Part shown: positions 37,816 to 46,541 of the stretch, one piece after another
Position numbering within the stretch: position 1 is the first letter of the stretch
Layout of the letters: every line of letters begins with the position of its first letter
Source of the DNA: Novipirellula herctigrandis
GTDB lineage: Bacteria > Planctomycetota > Planctomycetia > Pirellulales > Pirellulaceae
Reading direction: 5' to 3'
Length of the DNA: 64,000 nt
NCBI GenBank assembly: GCA_007859835.1
Contig: SJPJ01000002.1
Coordinates: 409,580-473,579 of the forward strand
Notes under the pieces: model-generated
What the model was told of the DNA's origin: nothing
The model's input: only the letters and a program-made list of their open reading frames with translations
Databases searched by the model: none
Position numbers and translations under genes: made by a program

Positions 37816-39924
37816 ATGTCCGACAGTCTCTACTTGGCGACCAACGAAAACGCGACGGGAAAACGGATGATCGCGTTGGGGGTGATGGAACTGGCGATAC
37901 GGCGGTATGAACGGGTTGTTTTCTTTCGTCCCGTCGTCCGAATCGGCCCCGAAGAAGACCAAAGCATCCGATTGATGCGGTCGCGTTATCCGATGTCCGC
38001 CACCATCGAGCAAATGCACGGCGTTACCCGCGCCGAAGCTCGAAAAATGCTGGCCGAAGATCGCTATGAGGAATTGATCCAACGCATTCAACAGCGGTTC
38101 AAAGCGTTGCAACAGGATGCCGATTTCGCAGTCGTTGAAGGGACCAGTTTCCAAGGCTTGGTTCCGGAGATCGAATTTGAGCTCAATGCGGATATCGCCG
38201 TCAATTTGGGGTGTGCGATCATGCCCATCTATTCGGCTTACAACAAATCAATCGAAGACTGTGTCCAATCGATCCGCATTGGAAACGACAGTCTCTCCGA
38301 TCGAGGGGGACAATTGGTCGCGACCGTGGTCAACCAAATCAAGCCGAACGAGGAGGAAGCGTTTCGCAAAGCCTATCGCGACACGGCCTTGAAGGCGACC
38401 ACGCCGCTTTACCTGTTACCCGAAGAACCGCTGCTTCGCCAACCCACGGTCCGCGAGATTCAAGCGGGGCTCGGCGCGGAGGTTTACAACGGTGACGAAG
38501 CGACTTTTGACCGAGAAGTGACGCGGCTTAAAGTCGCAGCCATGATGCTTCCGGATTTTCTGGAACGCCTCTATCCATCAAGCTTGGTGATCACTCCGGG
38601 CGACCGAAGCGATATTTTGATCGGTTGCGCCTTGGCCCGTCTCGATGCCGATGGCCCATCACCGGCCTGTGTCGTTTTGACAGGCGGATTATTGCCGCCG
38701 CCTTCGGTCGAACGTTTACTTCGTCAAACCAGCGGCTTGCCGGTGCTGAGAACAGGCGTCGATACGTTTACCGCAGCAAGCCAAGCGTCGATGGTACGAG
38801 CCGAAATTGGTGAGCATTCGCCTCGCAAGGTTGAATCGGCAATTGGACTTTTCGAACAATACATTGACTCGGACGACTTGGCCGCTCGTTTGCAGGCACC
38901 GGTTGCACATCGTGTGACACCGATGCTGTTTGAGTATTCGCTTATCCAACGCGCCCGTGAAAAACGAGTCAAGATCGTGTTGCCTGAAGGAAGCGAGCCG
39001 AGAATCTTGCAAGCCGTCGATGTGCTGCGTCGCCGAGACGTTGCCGATATCGTGCTGCTCGGTGAACCGGCGAAAGTTCGCGCTGCCGCAAGCAAGTTGG
39101 GGGTCACTTTGCCCGATTCGAATGAGAAACCGGATTGTGGTATCGAGATCATTGACCCTCGCACGAGCCCGCTGCGAGAAATGTTCGCGCAAGAATATCA
39201 CCAACTTCGCGAGAACAAGGGTGTTACACTCGATGTCGCGCGAGACCGGATGTTGGAAGTCAGCTACTTCGGCACCATGATGGTCAAACGGGGATTAGCT
39301 GGGGGAATGGTATCCGGATCCATTCACACCACCGCCAACACGATCCGACCGGCCTTCGAGTTTGTCCGGACGCGTGAAGGAGTGGGGTGCGTCAGTAGTG
39401 TCTTTTTGATGTGCCTAAAACATGGTGTTTTGGTTTACGGCGATTGCGCCGTGATCCCGAACCCAACCGCAGAACAATTGGCCGAAATCGCCAGCAGTAG
39501 CGCCGATACAGCGGCCCAGTTTGGTATTGAACCACGAGTCGCGATGTTGTCCTACTCGACGGGCGAAAGCGGGCAAGGCGAAGACGTCCAGCGTGTTCGT
39601 GCGGCAACAGCGCTACTAAAAGAAAAACGTCCCGATTTGCTAGTCGAAGGACCTCTTCAATATGACGCCGCGATTGATCCGAAGGTCGCAGCAACGAAAC
39701 TGCCCGACAGTAAGGTGGCCGGACGAGCGACCGTCTTTATCTTCCCTGACCTAAACACCGGCAACAACACATACAAAGCTGTGCAACGTTCCGCCGGCGC
39801 CGTTGCAGTCGGCCCGGTGCTACAAGGACTGCGAAAACCCGTTAACGATCTTTCACGTGGCTGTACGGTTGCCGATATCATCAACACCGTCGCCATCACT
39901 GCCATCCAAGCCCAAGCAACATGA
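37816..39924 (+). CDS. pta: phosphate acetyltransferase (three-domain type)
   Basis: Interconverts acetyl-CoA and acetyl phosphate. I choose the ATG at 37816 (MSDSLYLATNENATGKRM), giving 702 residues; the longer frame to 37696 lacks homology. Domains: N-terminal P-loop/BioD-like region (1 to about 200, RRYERVVFFRPV), a DRTGG domain (about 215-330, GDRSDILIGCALARLD), and the C-terminal PTA_PTB catalytic domain (from about 370: EKRVKIVLPEGSEPRILQA, GLAGGMVSGSIHTTANTIRP, MLSYSTGESGQGEDV). This matches the long E. coli-type Pta. It overlaps ackA by 4 bp, an acetate-fermentation or acetate-activation operon. Confidence 0.94.
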   Translation: MSDSLYLATNENATGKRMIALGVMELAIRRYERVVFFRPVVRIGPEEDQSIRLMRSRYPMSATIEQMHGVTRAEARKMLAEDRYEELIQRIQQRFKALQQDADFAVVEGTSFQGLVPEIEFELNADIAVNLGCAIMPIYSAYNKSIEDCVQSIRIGNDSLSDRGGQLVATVVNQIKPNEEEAFRKAYRDTALKATTPLYLLPEEPLLRQPTVREIQAGLGAEVYNGDEATFDREVTRLKVAAMMLPDFLERLYPSSLVITPGDRSDILIGCALARLDADGPSPACVVLTGGLLPPPSVERLLRQTSGLPVLRTGVDTFTAASQASMVRAEIGEHSPRKVESAIGLFEQYIDSDDLAARLQAPVAHRVTPMLFEYSLIQRAREKRVKIVLPEGSEPRILQAVDVLRRRDVADIVLLGEPAKVRAAASKLGVTLPDSNEKPDCGIEIIDPRTSPLREMFAQEYHQLRENKGVTLDVARDRMLEVSYFGTMMVKRGLAGGMVSGSIHTTANTIRPAFEFVRTREGVGCVSSVFLMCLKHGVLVYGDCAVIPNPTAEQLAEIASSSADTAAQFGIEPRVAMLSYSTGESGQGEDVQRVRAATALLKEKRPDLLVEGPLQYDAAIDPKVAATKLPDSKVAGRATVFIFPDLNTGNNTYKAVQRSAGAVAVGPVLQGLRKPVNDLSRGCTVADIINTVAITAIQAQAT

Positions 39925-41048
39925 ACGTCCTGGTTTTTAACGTCGGCAGCACGACTCTAAAGTATGCCCTGATCAATACTGAAACATCCGAGCGATTGAG
40001 CGAAGGTTTGGTCGACCGAATTGGACAAACCGGCGGGGACGCAGCCGACCACTTGTCCGCGGCCCAAATTGTACTCGAAAAACATGCAACGCTTGATGTC
40101 AATGCGATTGGACATCGGGTAGTCCACGGCAGTGATTTTTTTACCGATTGTACGATGGTGACACGATCCGTCCTTGATGATTTAGCGACGCTCGATTCGA
40201 TAGCACCGCTGCACAACCCGCCCGCTCGTGCGGTGATCGAGGCGATTACGAATCTCGATATGCCAATCCCACAAGTGATGGTTTTTGACACAGCGTACTT
40301 TTCAACGTTGCCTCCGAAAGCGTATCGCTACGCAGTCCCCGAAGAAATCTATCGCGACTACAACGTCCGACGCTACGGGTTCCATGGCACATCGCACCGC
40401 TATGTAACCGAGCAAACACTTGGCTTTTTCGAGGGTGACACAAGCCAAACAAAAGTCATCACGTTGCATCTTGGGGGCGGTGCCAGTGCCACGGCATCCG
40501 TGGGCGGAACGGCCGTGGAAACGTCACTGGGCATGACGCCTCTTGAAGGATTGGTGATGGCCACGCGGACCGGCGACATTGACGCGTCGGTACCCCTACA
40601 TTTGATGCGTCAAGCGAAAATGTCGACCGAGGAAGTCGACAAACTGCTCAATAAACAAAGTGGTTTAGTAGGCCTTTGCGGCGACGCGGACATGAGAACC
40701 ATTTTGTCTCGACGCGATAAAGGCGACGAAGCAGCGAAATTGGCAATCGAGGTGTACGTTCATCGAATACAAAAATACATCGGTAGCTATATTGCCGTCC
40801 TAGGCGGGTTGGATGCATTGGTATTCACCGCGGGCGTAGGCGAGAATGCTGCGGCCATTCGAGCTTTGGTTGCAAAACCATTGTCGTGCTTTGGTATCGA
40901 GATCGACACAGAAGTCAACGCAAATGCAAGGCCCAAGGGCAAGATCGTGGATCTGTCCACTCCAAACGCAAAGGTTCGTACTCTCATCGTACCGACCGAT
41001 GAAGAGCAAGCCATTTCCAAGCAAGTGGAAGGATTCCTTGGCCGTTGA
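39921..41048 (+). CDS. ackA: acetate kinase
   Basis: Transfers phosphate between acetyl phosphate and ADP; with Pta it gives ATP-yielding acetate production. 375 residues, slightly short for the family (about 400). Motifs: NVGSTTLKYALI at 7-18, GHRVVHGSDFFTD, FDTAYFSTLPPKAYRYAVP, RRYGFHGTSHRYV, the adenosine motif HLGGGASATASVGG, and GVGENAAAIRAL near the C-terminus. The start ATG overlaps the pta stop, so the pair is very likely translationally coupled. Confidence 0.94.
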   Translation: MNVLVFNVGSTTLKYALINTETSERLSEGLVDRIGQTGGDAADHLSAAQIVLEKHATLDVNAIGHRVVHGSDFFTDCTMVTRSVLDDLATLDSIAPLHNPPARAVIEAITNLDMPIPQVMVFDTAYFSTLPPKAYRYAVPEEIYRDYNVRRYGFHGTSHRYVTEQTLGFFEGDTSQTKVITLHLGGGASATASVGGTAVETSLGMTPLEGLVMATRTGDIDASVPLHLMRQAKMSTEEVDKLLNKQSGLVGLCGDADMRTILSRRDKGDEAAKLAIEVYVHRIQKYIGSYIAVLGGLDALVFTAGVGENAAAIRALVAKPLSCFGIEIDTEVNANARPKGKIVDLSTPNAKVRTLIVPTDEEQAISKQVEGFLGR

Positions 41049-41204
41049 TCGATTCGCGGTCATCATGTGATGCGAACGGGCTGCTCGATGGGTCCGCCCG
41101 CCAGAAGTTGGCCCGCCTCCCGATGATTCGATTTATCCCAACGGCAAAACGCCACTGAGCGGAACCGATCGCTATCGGAGACCGCGTTCGTGGCCCTGGC
41201 GACT

Positions 41205-41297
41205 AAGCGGTAACGGCCCAGTGCGGTAACGGGCCAGTGCGGTAACGGGCCAGTGCGGTAACGGGCCAGTGCGGTAACGGCCCAGAGCGTTAACGAC
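41205..41297. repeat. 16-bp tandem repeat at the sulfatase 3' end
   Basis: Unit GTGCGGTAACGGGCCA in perfect copies at 41221-41236, 41237-41252 and 41253-41268. A variant (GGCCCA) lies at 41269-41284, and degenerate flanks at about 41205-41220 and 41285-41297. The sulfatase stop (TAA, 41292-41290) falls in the last degenerate copy, where GTTAA replaces GGTAA. Confidence 0.92.
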
Positions 41298-42843
41298 TTG
41301 GAGCGCTTCTACCACTGGAAAGGGACTCCTCTAAAATCGCTTGCAACTGCTCCACTATCTCGGGTCGCGATCCCGACAGATTTAGCGTCTCGCCAGGATC
41401 AATTTCCATGTCAAACAATTGTCCCGGAGAATTGGGGGCAGTGTCAGCAAAGTGATACTCTGTTAGCATTTTGTGCGTTTCGTAGTTGTTCCCACCCGAT
41501 CCTTTGTGTGCCAAATATTTCCAACGCCCGCGTCGAATCGCCAAGTATTTCTTTCCTCCAAATCCCTGTTGTAGCAAGTATGGGCGGATCGGGTCCTCTC
41601 CCGCCATGCCTAAGAATACCGGCAACATGCTAAAACTATCCTCGGCTGCATCATCAGGCAAAGGTTCGTCGACAATCTCCGCCACCGTTGCCATCACATC
41701 GGTCAACGATGTGAGCTGATTGGACGTCGTTCCGGCTGATACTTTTCCGGGCCAACGGACGATCATCGGCACCCGGTGACCGCCTTCCCAATTATCGCGT
41801 TTTACGCCTCGCCACGGTCTAGCGCCATCATGGCCTTGATCATGTCGCATGTGATACACCGTGGGGACTTCGGGGCCGTTGTCGCTGGTGAAAATCACCA
41901 ATGTATTTTCGGCGAAACCTAGTTTTTCAAGTGTGTTCATCAGCTCGCCAACGATGAAATCCAATTCAAAAATGAAATCGCCGTGCGGCCCCGAATCCGT
42001 TTTCCCCTTGAATCGATTAGCAGGAAAGGATGGCAGGTGAACCGCTTGCGTGCTGTGAAAAAGGAAGAACGGCTGATCGGGGGTTGCTGTGGCGTGTTGT
42101 TCAAGGAATTGTTGGCTCTTTTGAAGAAACAACATATCGACCTCTTCGGGATCAAAATCGGGTGCGATCATCCCACGACGATTGTCGTTGGCGTAAGGAT
42201 GTTTTGGCAGCTTCGATTGATCAAGCTGTTTCACGGGAGGAGTTGGAATTCGGTTGCCATCAATGAATGCGTACAACCAATCGGTCGTAGGGCAGCACGC
42301 GGTTCCGAAAAATTGATCAAACCCGCAATCGAGCGGGCCACCGTCAATCCGACGTGAATAATCAATTCGTTGCACTGACTTGAAATCACCTTGATGGATT
42401 GGTTTACCATCTTGATCGAAGAAGGTTAAACCAATGTGCCACTTGCCAAAGCATGCGGTCAAGTAACCTTTCTGACGCAGCATCGCCGGCAAAGTCATGC
42501 GTCCAGGAGCGATCAACGACGGCCCGCCAGCTCCTGAGAAAACTCGGCCTCCGTTTGGAACCCGGAAAGCCATTTGCCCCGTCATCAAACTGTAGCGAGT
42601 CGGTGTGCAGACGGTACAAGGGCTGTGGGCGTCTGTAAAACGCATTCCCTCGGTCGCCAAGTGATCGAGGTTCGGTGTTGGAATTCTCGATTCAGGGTTG
42701 TAACACCCAACATCGCCGTAACCCAAATCATCTGCCAAAATAACGACAATGTTTGGAAGATCGCTAGCGAACACGGAGTTCCCCAAAGCGGCGATGACCA
42801 CCGTCATCGTGACGAAAAGGGCTAATTTTAGAGTCAATTTCAT
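41290..42843 (-). CDS. secreted sulfatase (type I, formylglycine-dependent)
   Basis: Hydrolyses sulfate esters, probably of algal polysaccharides as in other marine planctomycetes. I choose the ATG at 42843 because it gives a signal peptide (MKLTLKLALFVTMTVVIAAL); the frame further upstream is unrelated. Metal-binding ILADDLGYGDVGC near 35-47. The active-site motif CTPTRYSLMTG near residue 78 holds the Cys converted to formylglycine, and KWHIG and FTSDNGPE motifs follow. About 517 residues, normal length. No maturase gene is nearby. The 3' end lies in a 16-bp tandem array. Confidence 0.93.
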   Translation of the reverse strand: MKLTLKLALFVTMTVVIAALGNSVFASDLPNIVVILADDLGYGDVGCYNPESRIPTPNLDHLATEGMRFTDAHSPCTVCTPTRYSLMTGQMAFRVPNGGRVFSGAGGPSLIAPGRMTLPAMLRQKGYLTACFGKWHIGLTFFDQDGKPIHQGDFKSVQRIDYSRRIDGGPLDCGFDQFFGTACCPTTDWLYAFIDGNRIPTPPVKQLDQSKLPKHPYANDNRRGMIAPDFDPEEVDMLFLQKSQQFLEQHATATPDQPFFLFHSTQAVHLPSFPANRFKGKTDSGPHGDFIFELDFIVGELMNTLEKLGFAENTLVIFTSDNGPEVPTVYHMRHDQGHDGARPWRGVKRDNWEGGHRVPMIVRWPGKVSAGTTSNQLTSLTDVMATVAEIVDEPLPDDAAEDSFSMLPVFLGMAGEDPIRPYLLQQGFGGKKYLAIRRGRWKYLAHKGSGGNNYETHKMLTEYHFADTAPNSPGQLFDMEIDPGETLNLSGSRPEIVEQLQAILEESLSSGRSAPSR

Positions 42844-43119
42844 CGCTTCACATAAATCTTGAGTACAGGTCAGGAACAGGTAAAAGTTACGTGCCTCGGG
42901 ACTCGCTGGAGCTTTCCACGGCATCGGCATTGCCGAAGCGAGTGCCAAACGCCGGAAATTTTCTTCCTCAAGCCGACCTACTATCGCAATAGCGAGAACA
43001 AGCTTGACCATTGTGACGCTGCGGAGAGGAATTCCTTTTTAGGGTTCATCACAAATGCTCCTGGACGAGCATAACAAACACCCTGGTTTCTTTGAGGTCT
43101 TCTGCGTTAACTGAACGTG

Positions 43120-44787
43120 TCACCTCGTTTGTTCTTCTTGACGCGTCGCGATAGGTACATAACCAATCTCCAATCCTTTTGGCGGAGTGACCAGCAATGC
43201 CGGGTCGAGGTCCGCCAGCGTACCGAGCGTCGGCGGTGCAAGGTATTCGCGATCTTTGGTCCATGTGCGATGCAGTTTCTCAACCTTTAACTGCATCGCT
43301 TCACGCTCTACTTCCGTCAAATCAGCGTTGAGAAGTGCGGGCTGATCGGCGAACCGATACCAGTAGTATGTCACCACACTACCATCACCAAGTTTTGCTT
43401 GAAACGGACCCGCCGCAGGACCAGGCTTCTTCCAACAACTCAATGGATCATCGGGGGTAACGTAGGGTTCAGCCATTTTATGATTGGCCCGCTTATCATT
43501 GGGGCGATGGAACTGCACGTTAGCCAACCCCGTTTCGACGGGTACCTCAGCAGATGGAACAGGAACCCAAATCGGCTTGTCGGTTTCTACACCATCCAAA
43601 CGATAGTACTCGGGAAGCGTTACCAGCTGACCATGTTCGGATTCTGTTTTTGTTGCGAGCTCGTAGTTCCAGCGATAACCGTATGAAACGGAGTCAAGCT
43701 CGACGGGACTGGCAAACGCGTCCCATGCAATCTTGACCCTCTGTTCTTTTGTTGCCGAACGAGGATAGATTCTCCAAGTCGATCCACCTTTGGACATGAA
43801 AGTTTGTGGAGCCGACGCACTTTCATCGATCTTGCCATTAGCCGCGGGTCCCCCGTCAAACCAAGTTTTGACGGCATCCCAAAGGGCGTTTTTGTTGTAA
43901 ACCAGCATGCGATGCACAACCAATGAGTCTCCGCTGGCATCTCGAGGAAACGATGTCGGCGCAACTCGCGCATAGGTCACACCGTTTGAATCCGTGGCCT
44001 GGAATGCAGGTATATACTGAGTTTCCATTTGCAGCGCCTTGTTCGGCTTTGACGGACGGCTATCCAAGAACAAACCACTAAGCGTCGGATCATCGGCGGT
44101 CGCTGCGGACCAAAAATAGGGAGTAAAGAAAGCGACTGGCCCCTTGAAATTTCCCGTGTTGAGAAACAGTGTCCAGCAACGATCCCCCGTTGGTACCTGT
44201 TTTCCCGCTGTCGTCGATTTGTGCGTCGAAAGCGGAAGCGGAAGATAGCCGTAGCCAACAAGCTCATTGCAAGTCCCTTGTTTCAAATTCAAACCATCCG
44301 GTGGCCAAAGAACGGATGAGCTAAGTTGAGCGATACCATACTTGCCTTTGGGCTGGTCCCAATCGCGGCCTTTGCCGGCACCAGGCCCGTTAGCCCATTC
44401 ACTAAAGTTCAGTGCGACGCCTCCCATGATGAACTTTGGCGTTTCAGTCGCAAATCGCGTGTCACGCCACCAGCCCAAGCCACCTTCAATATCCGAGTAC
44501 AACTTGCGATCTGGAGTGGCTCCGTCATATTGGGCAAACATCCACGTACCAAACAATCCAGTCTGAAAACGATTTCCTGGATAATGGTTCAAAAGCGGCC
44601 AAGCTGTCACATACATCGAGAAACCAGCGTTGTAGGTTTCAGGAGCCTCTTGGTGGGGAACAAGAAGATACCCCGCCATCTCAACCTCCGTCGGCGAATC
44701 ATCACAACGTCCGACATGGCCTCCCAAAAGAAGCATCCCAAGGATGTAACAAGACACGGCAAAGCTATTTTGACGGTGAGGCAACAT
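43120..44787 (-). CDS. secreted protein of unknown function
   Basis: About 555 residues from the ATG at 44787, which creates a signal peptide (MLPHRQNSFAVSCYILGML then GGHVGRC; the Cys could be a lipobox). The 66-residue upstream extension is probably not translated. The mature part is Trp/Tyr/Gly/Pro-rich (GGLGWWRDTRFATETPKF near 105-122, then FWSAATADDP and RWNYELATKTESEHGQL). This suggests a beta-rich extracellular domain, and a C-terminal Glu-rich helix (LNADLTEVEREAMQLKVEK) follows. I do not recognise a family. It shares strand with the sulfatase 276 bp downstream but a common operon is uncertain. Confidence 0.72.
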   Translation of the reverse strand: MLPHRQNSFAVSCYILGMLLLGGHVGRCDDSPTEVEMAGYLLVPHQEAPETYNAGFSMYVTAWPLLNHYPGNRFQTGLFGTWMFAQYDGATPDRKLYSDIEGGLGWWRDTRFATETPKFIMGGVALNFSEWANGPGAGKGRDWDQPKGKYGIAQLSSSVLWPPDGLNLKQGTCNELVGYGYLPLPLSTHKSTTAGKQVPTGDRCWTLFLNTGNFKGPVAFFTPYFWSAATADDPTLSGLFLDSRPSKPNKALQMETQYIPAFQATDSNGVTYARVAPTSFPRDASGDSLVVHRMLVYNKNALWDAVKTWFDGGPAANGKIDESASAPQTFMSKGGSTWRIYPRSATKEQRVKIAWDAFASPVELDSVSYGYRWNYELATKTESEHGQLVTLPEYYRLDGVETDKPIWVPVPSAEVPVETGLANVQFHRPNDKRANHKMAEPYVTPDDPLSCWKKPGPAAGPFQAKLGDGSVVTYYWYRFADQPALLNADLTEVEREAMQLKVEKLHRTWTKDREYLAPPTLGTLADLDPALLVTPPKGLEIGYVPIATRQEEQTR

Positions 44788-45159
44788 GGGCAAGCAATGA
44801 TTTTTTTGAGTAACAAGCTGGGGAAACGTATCGCAGAATCGTTCGTGACCGGGAAAAAAAATGCACGCACTGGTAACGGTATTAGAGCATATATTTATTG
44901 CGTAGTGCGGTGCTATCTTTATTGCGCACGTAGTCCGGTACGACCGCAGGCGAAGCGAGCTACCGCTCGGATTGCGTTCGCCCACTCCCGTTGGTCGCTA
45001 AATTCATGTCATGACAACATCGATTTCAGCGACAACGGATGTAGGGGCAGTAAAGCCAGCCGAGATGCTCTGCGGGGTTCTGCTGGGCCTACTGAGTTGC
45101 CTCGCTCAATTCCCAAAACGCTCACCGAATGGCAAGACCAATTTGTCGCAAAGCCGACT
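44788..45159. other. intergenic stretch, no supported gene
   Basis: Between the start of the secreted protein and the stop of the GIY-YIG gene. A plus-strand open frame (45011-45337) runs into the antisense of the nuclease gene and has no family resemblance. No tRNA or clear terminator seen. Confidence 0.55.
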
Positions 45160-46353
45160 CTATGATCGCGCAACGATCAACGAAGAGGCTCGAAACCGGC
45201 GACGAACGTTCTCGGGGGCAAAGGTCCGTCTTTTCTCATCACGGTTTCTTCGGAACCACGATGCAACGAGTGCCAAAGTATGCGGGAAGGGACCGTGCCC
45301 TCGGTCGATCGAGCTTTTTGTAACCGCACGCCATTGACGTAGCTTCGGTTTTAATCCTTCGTAGTCCGCTTCGGTTCTCGGCTCCGCAGCGACATCGGCG
45401 ACTTCGCCACCATGGATCAAATACCAGGTATTGAGTCCGTCGTAACCGTTCACTGGATAAATGAACGTGTATTCGCGTCTTGCTTTTGCCAATATCGCGA
45501 GTTTGCGATGAACATACTCCAACGATTGAAGCGTTCGCCTTGCACTGGCCGCTAACTCGTATTGTTGTTTTGCCGCTGCCCGCTTCATTTGTTCGCTGAT
45601 TGCAATAATCGGCTCATCGTTGAAGCCATCTAAAAAACTCTCCGCTGCGCTGACTTGCAATTGATAGTCTTCGTGGGTGCATGCGGCAGCACACGGTCCG
45701 AGACAGGTATCAAGTTCAAGCCGCAGACATCCGGGACGATGGTCGAGATCAAATAGCTGTAATTGTTCGGCAAAATGGAACAACTGTTTTTGACTACAAT
45801 CACGAAGCCGAAAGACTTTATTGAGCCCATCGATCGCTCGCTGCATTCGACCGGCGCCATAGAATGGTCCTTCAATAGCGACGCAATCCGCAGGTGCTTT
45901 TGCAGACAAGAAAAAATACGGCGCTGGCAACCGGCCAAGACAAAGGTAAACAGGACGCTGACGCTTAGGCACGCCTTGAACGTTCCAACGAGGACTGTGG
46001 CGGCGAATCAATTGCTGTTCGCGAAGTAGCGATGCGAACTCGCTCGGTTGGGTCTCCCACTGGATCGCTCGAGTCGACTCAATGATTCGGCCTCCCTTTT
46101 CGTCGGAGCTCGAATCGGCGAAGTAGCTCAACAGCCGCGAACGCAGCGATTTACTTTTGCCGACATAGATCAATTCGCCTGTACGATTAAGCATCCCGTA
46201 GACGCCGGGAACTCGCGGGCACAACTGCATCACTTGACCGCGAAGCGATTCCTTCGTCTTCCCACCAACCGCTTCGATCCCTCGCGGCGGGTGGGGGTTA
46301 AGCGAATCGACACCGAACCCGAACGTCGGTTGATCACGCAAAATCGCTTCCAT
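45160..46353 (-). CDS. Cho/UvrC-like GIY-YIG nuclease
   Basis: 397 residues. The GIY-YIG domain is N-terminal, with GVYGMLNRTGELIYVGKSKS near 49-68 and SLRSRLLSYF following. The middle region resembles UvrC (a Cys-containing segment CLRLELDTCLGPCAAACTHE near 210-230) and a UVR-like helix (KQQYELAASARRTLQSLEYV) near 265-285. The C-terminal RNase-H-like nuclease and helix-hairpin-helix domains of full UvrC are missing. It therefore resembles E. coli Cho, which makes the 3' incision in nucleotide excision repair, but is about 100 residues longer. Whether it acts with UvrAB is inferred. Upstream (46354-46541) lies a 16-bp tandem repeat. Confidence 0.85.
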   Translation of the reverse strand: MEAILRDQPTFGFGVDSLNPHPPRGIEAVGGKTKESLRGQVMQLCPRVPGVYGMLNRTGELIYVGKSKSLRSRLLSYFADSSSDEKGGRIIESTRAIQWETQPSEFASLLREQQLIRRHSPRWNVQGVPKRQRPVYLCLGRLPAPYFFLSAKAPADCVAIEGPFYGAGRMQRAIDGLNKVFRLRDCSQKQLFHFAEQLQLFDLDHRPGCLRLELDTCLGPCAAACTHEDYQLQVSAAESFLDGFNDEPIIAISEQMKRAAAKQQYELAASARRTLQSLEYVHRKLAILAKARREYTFIYPVNGYDGLNTWYLIHGGEVADVAAEPRTEADYEGLKPKLRQWRAVTKSSIDRGHGPFPHTLALVASWFRRNRDEKRRTFAPENVRRRFRASSLIVARS

Positions 46354-46423
46354 GCTCGATGCTTTTATCCTAGAGATTGACTCGACTCAGGCCCGCGTTT
46401 TCGGCCAACACAATTAAGGGGCA

Positions 46424-46488
46424 CACTGTGGAGGCCCACACACAGTGGAGGCCCCGTACAGTGGAGGCCCCGTACAGTGGAGGCCACA
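46424..46488. repeat. 16-bp tandem repeat between two minus-strand genes
   Basis: Unit CAGTGGAGGCCCCGTA at 46443-46458 and 46459-46474, a partial copy at 46475-46485, and a degenerate copy upstream from 46424. It lies 54 bp beyond the 3' end of the following minus-strand gene (stop at 46542) and 71 bp before the nuclease start. Confidence 0.88.
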
Positions 46489-46541
46489 CAGCTCGCTGCG
46501 ATGATTATGCCGAATGGGCGCCATTATGGCAATCAAAAAAG

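Noticed and set aside
41205..41297. CRISPR-like array
   Set aside because: Units are 16 bp, directly adjacent with no unique spacers; this is a simple tandem repeat.
42844..43011. N-terminal extension of the sulfatase frame
   Set aside because: The extension has no signal-peptide features and the internal ATG at 42843 starts a textbook signal peptide.
44326..45165. 279-codon plus-strand open frame
   Set aside because: Antisense to the 5' part of the secreted protein gene (signal peptide and Trp-rich domain); codon pattern is inverted and no motif is present.
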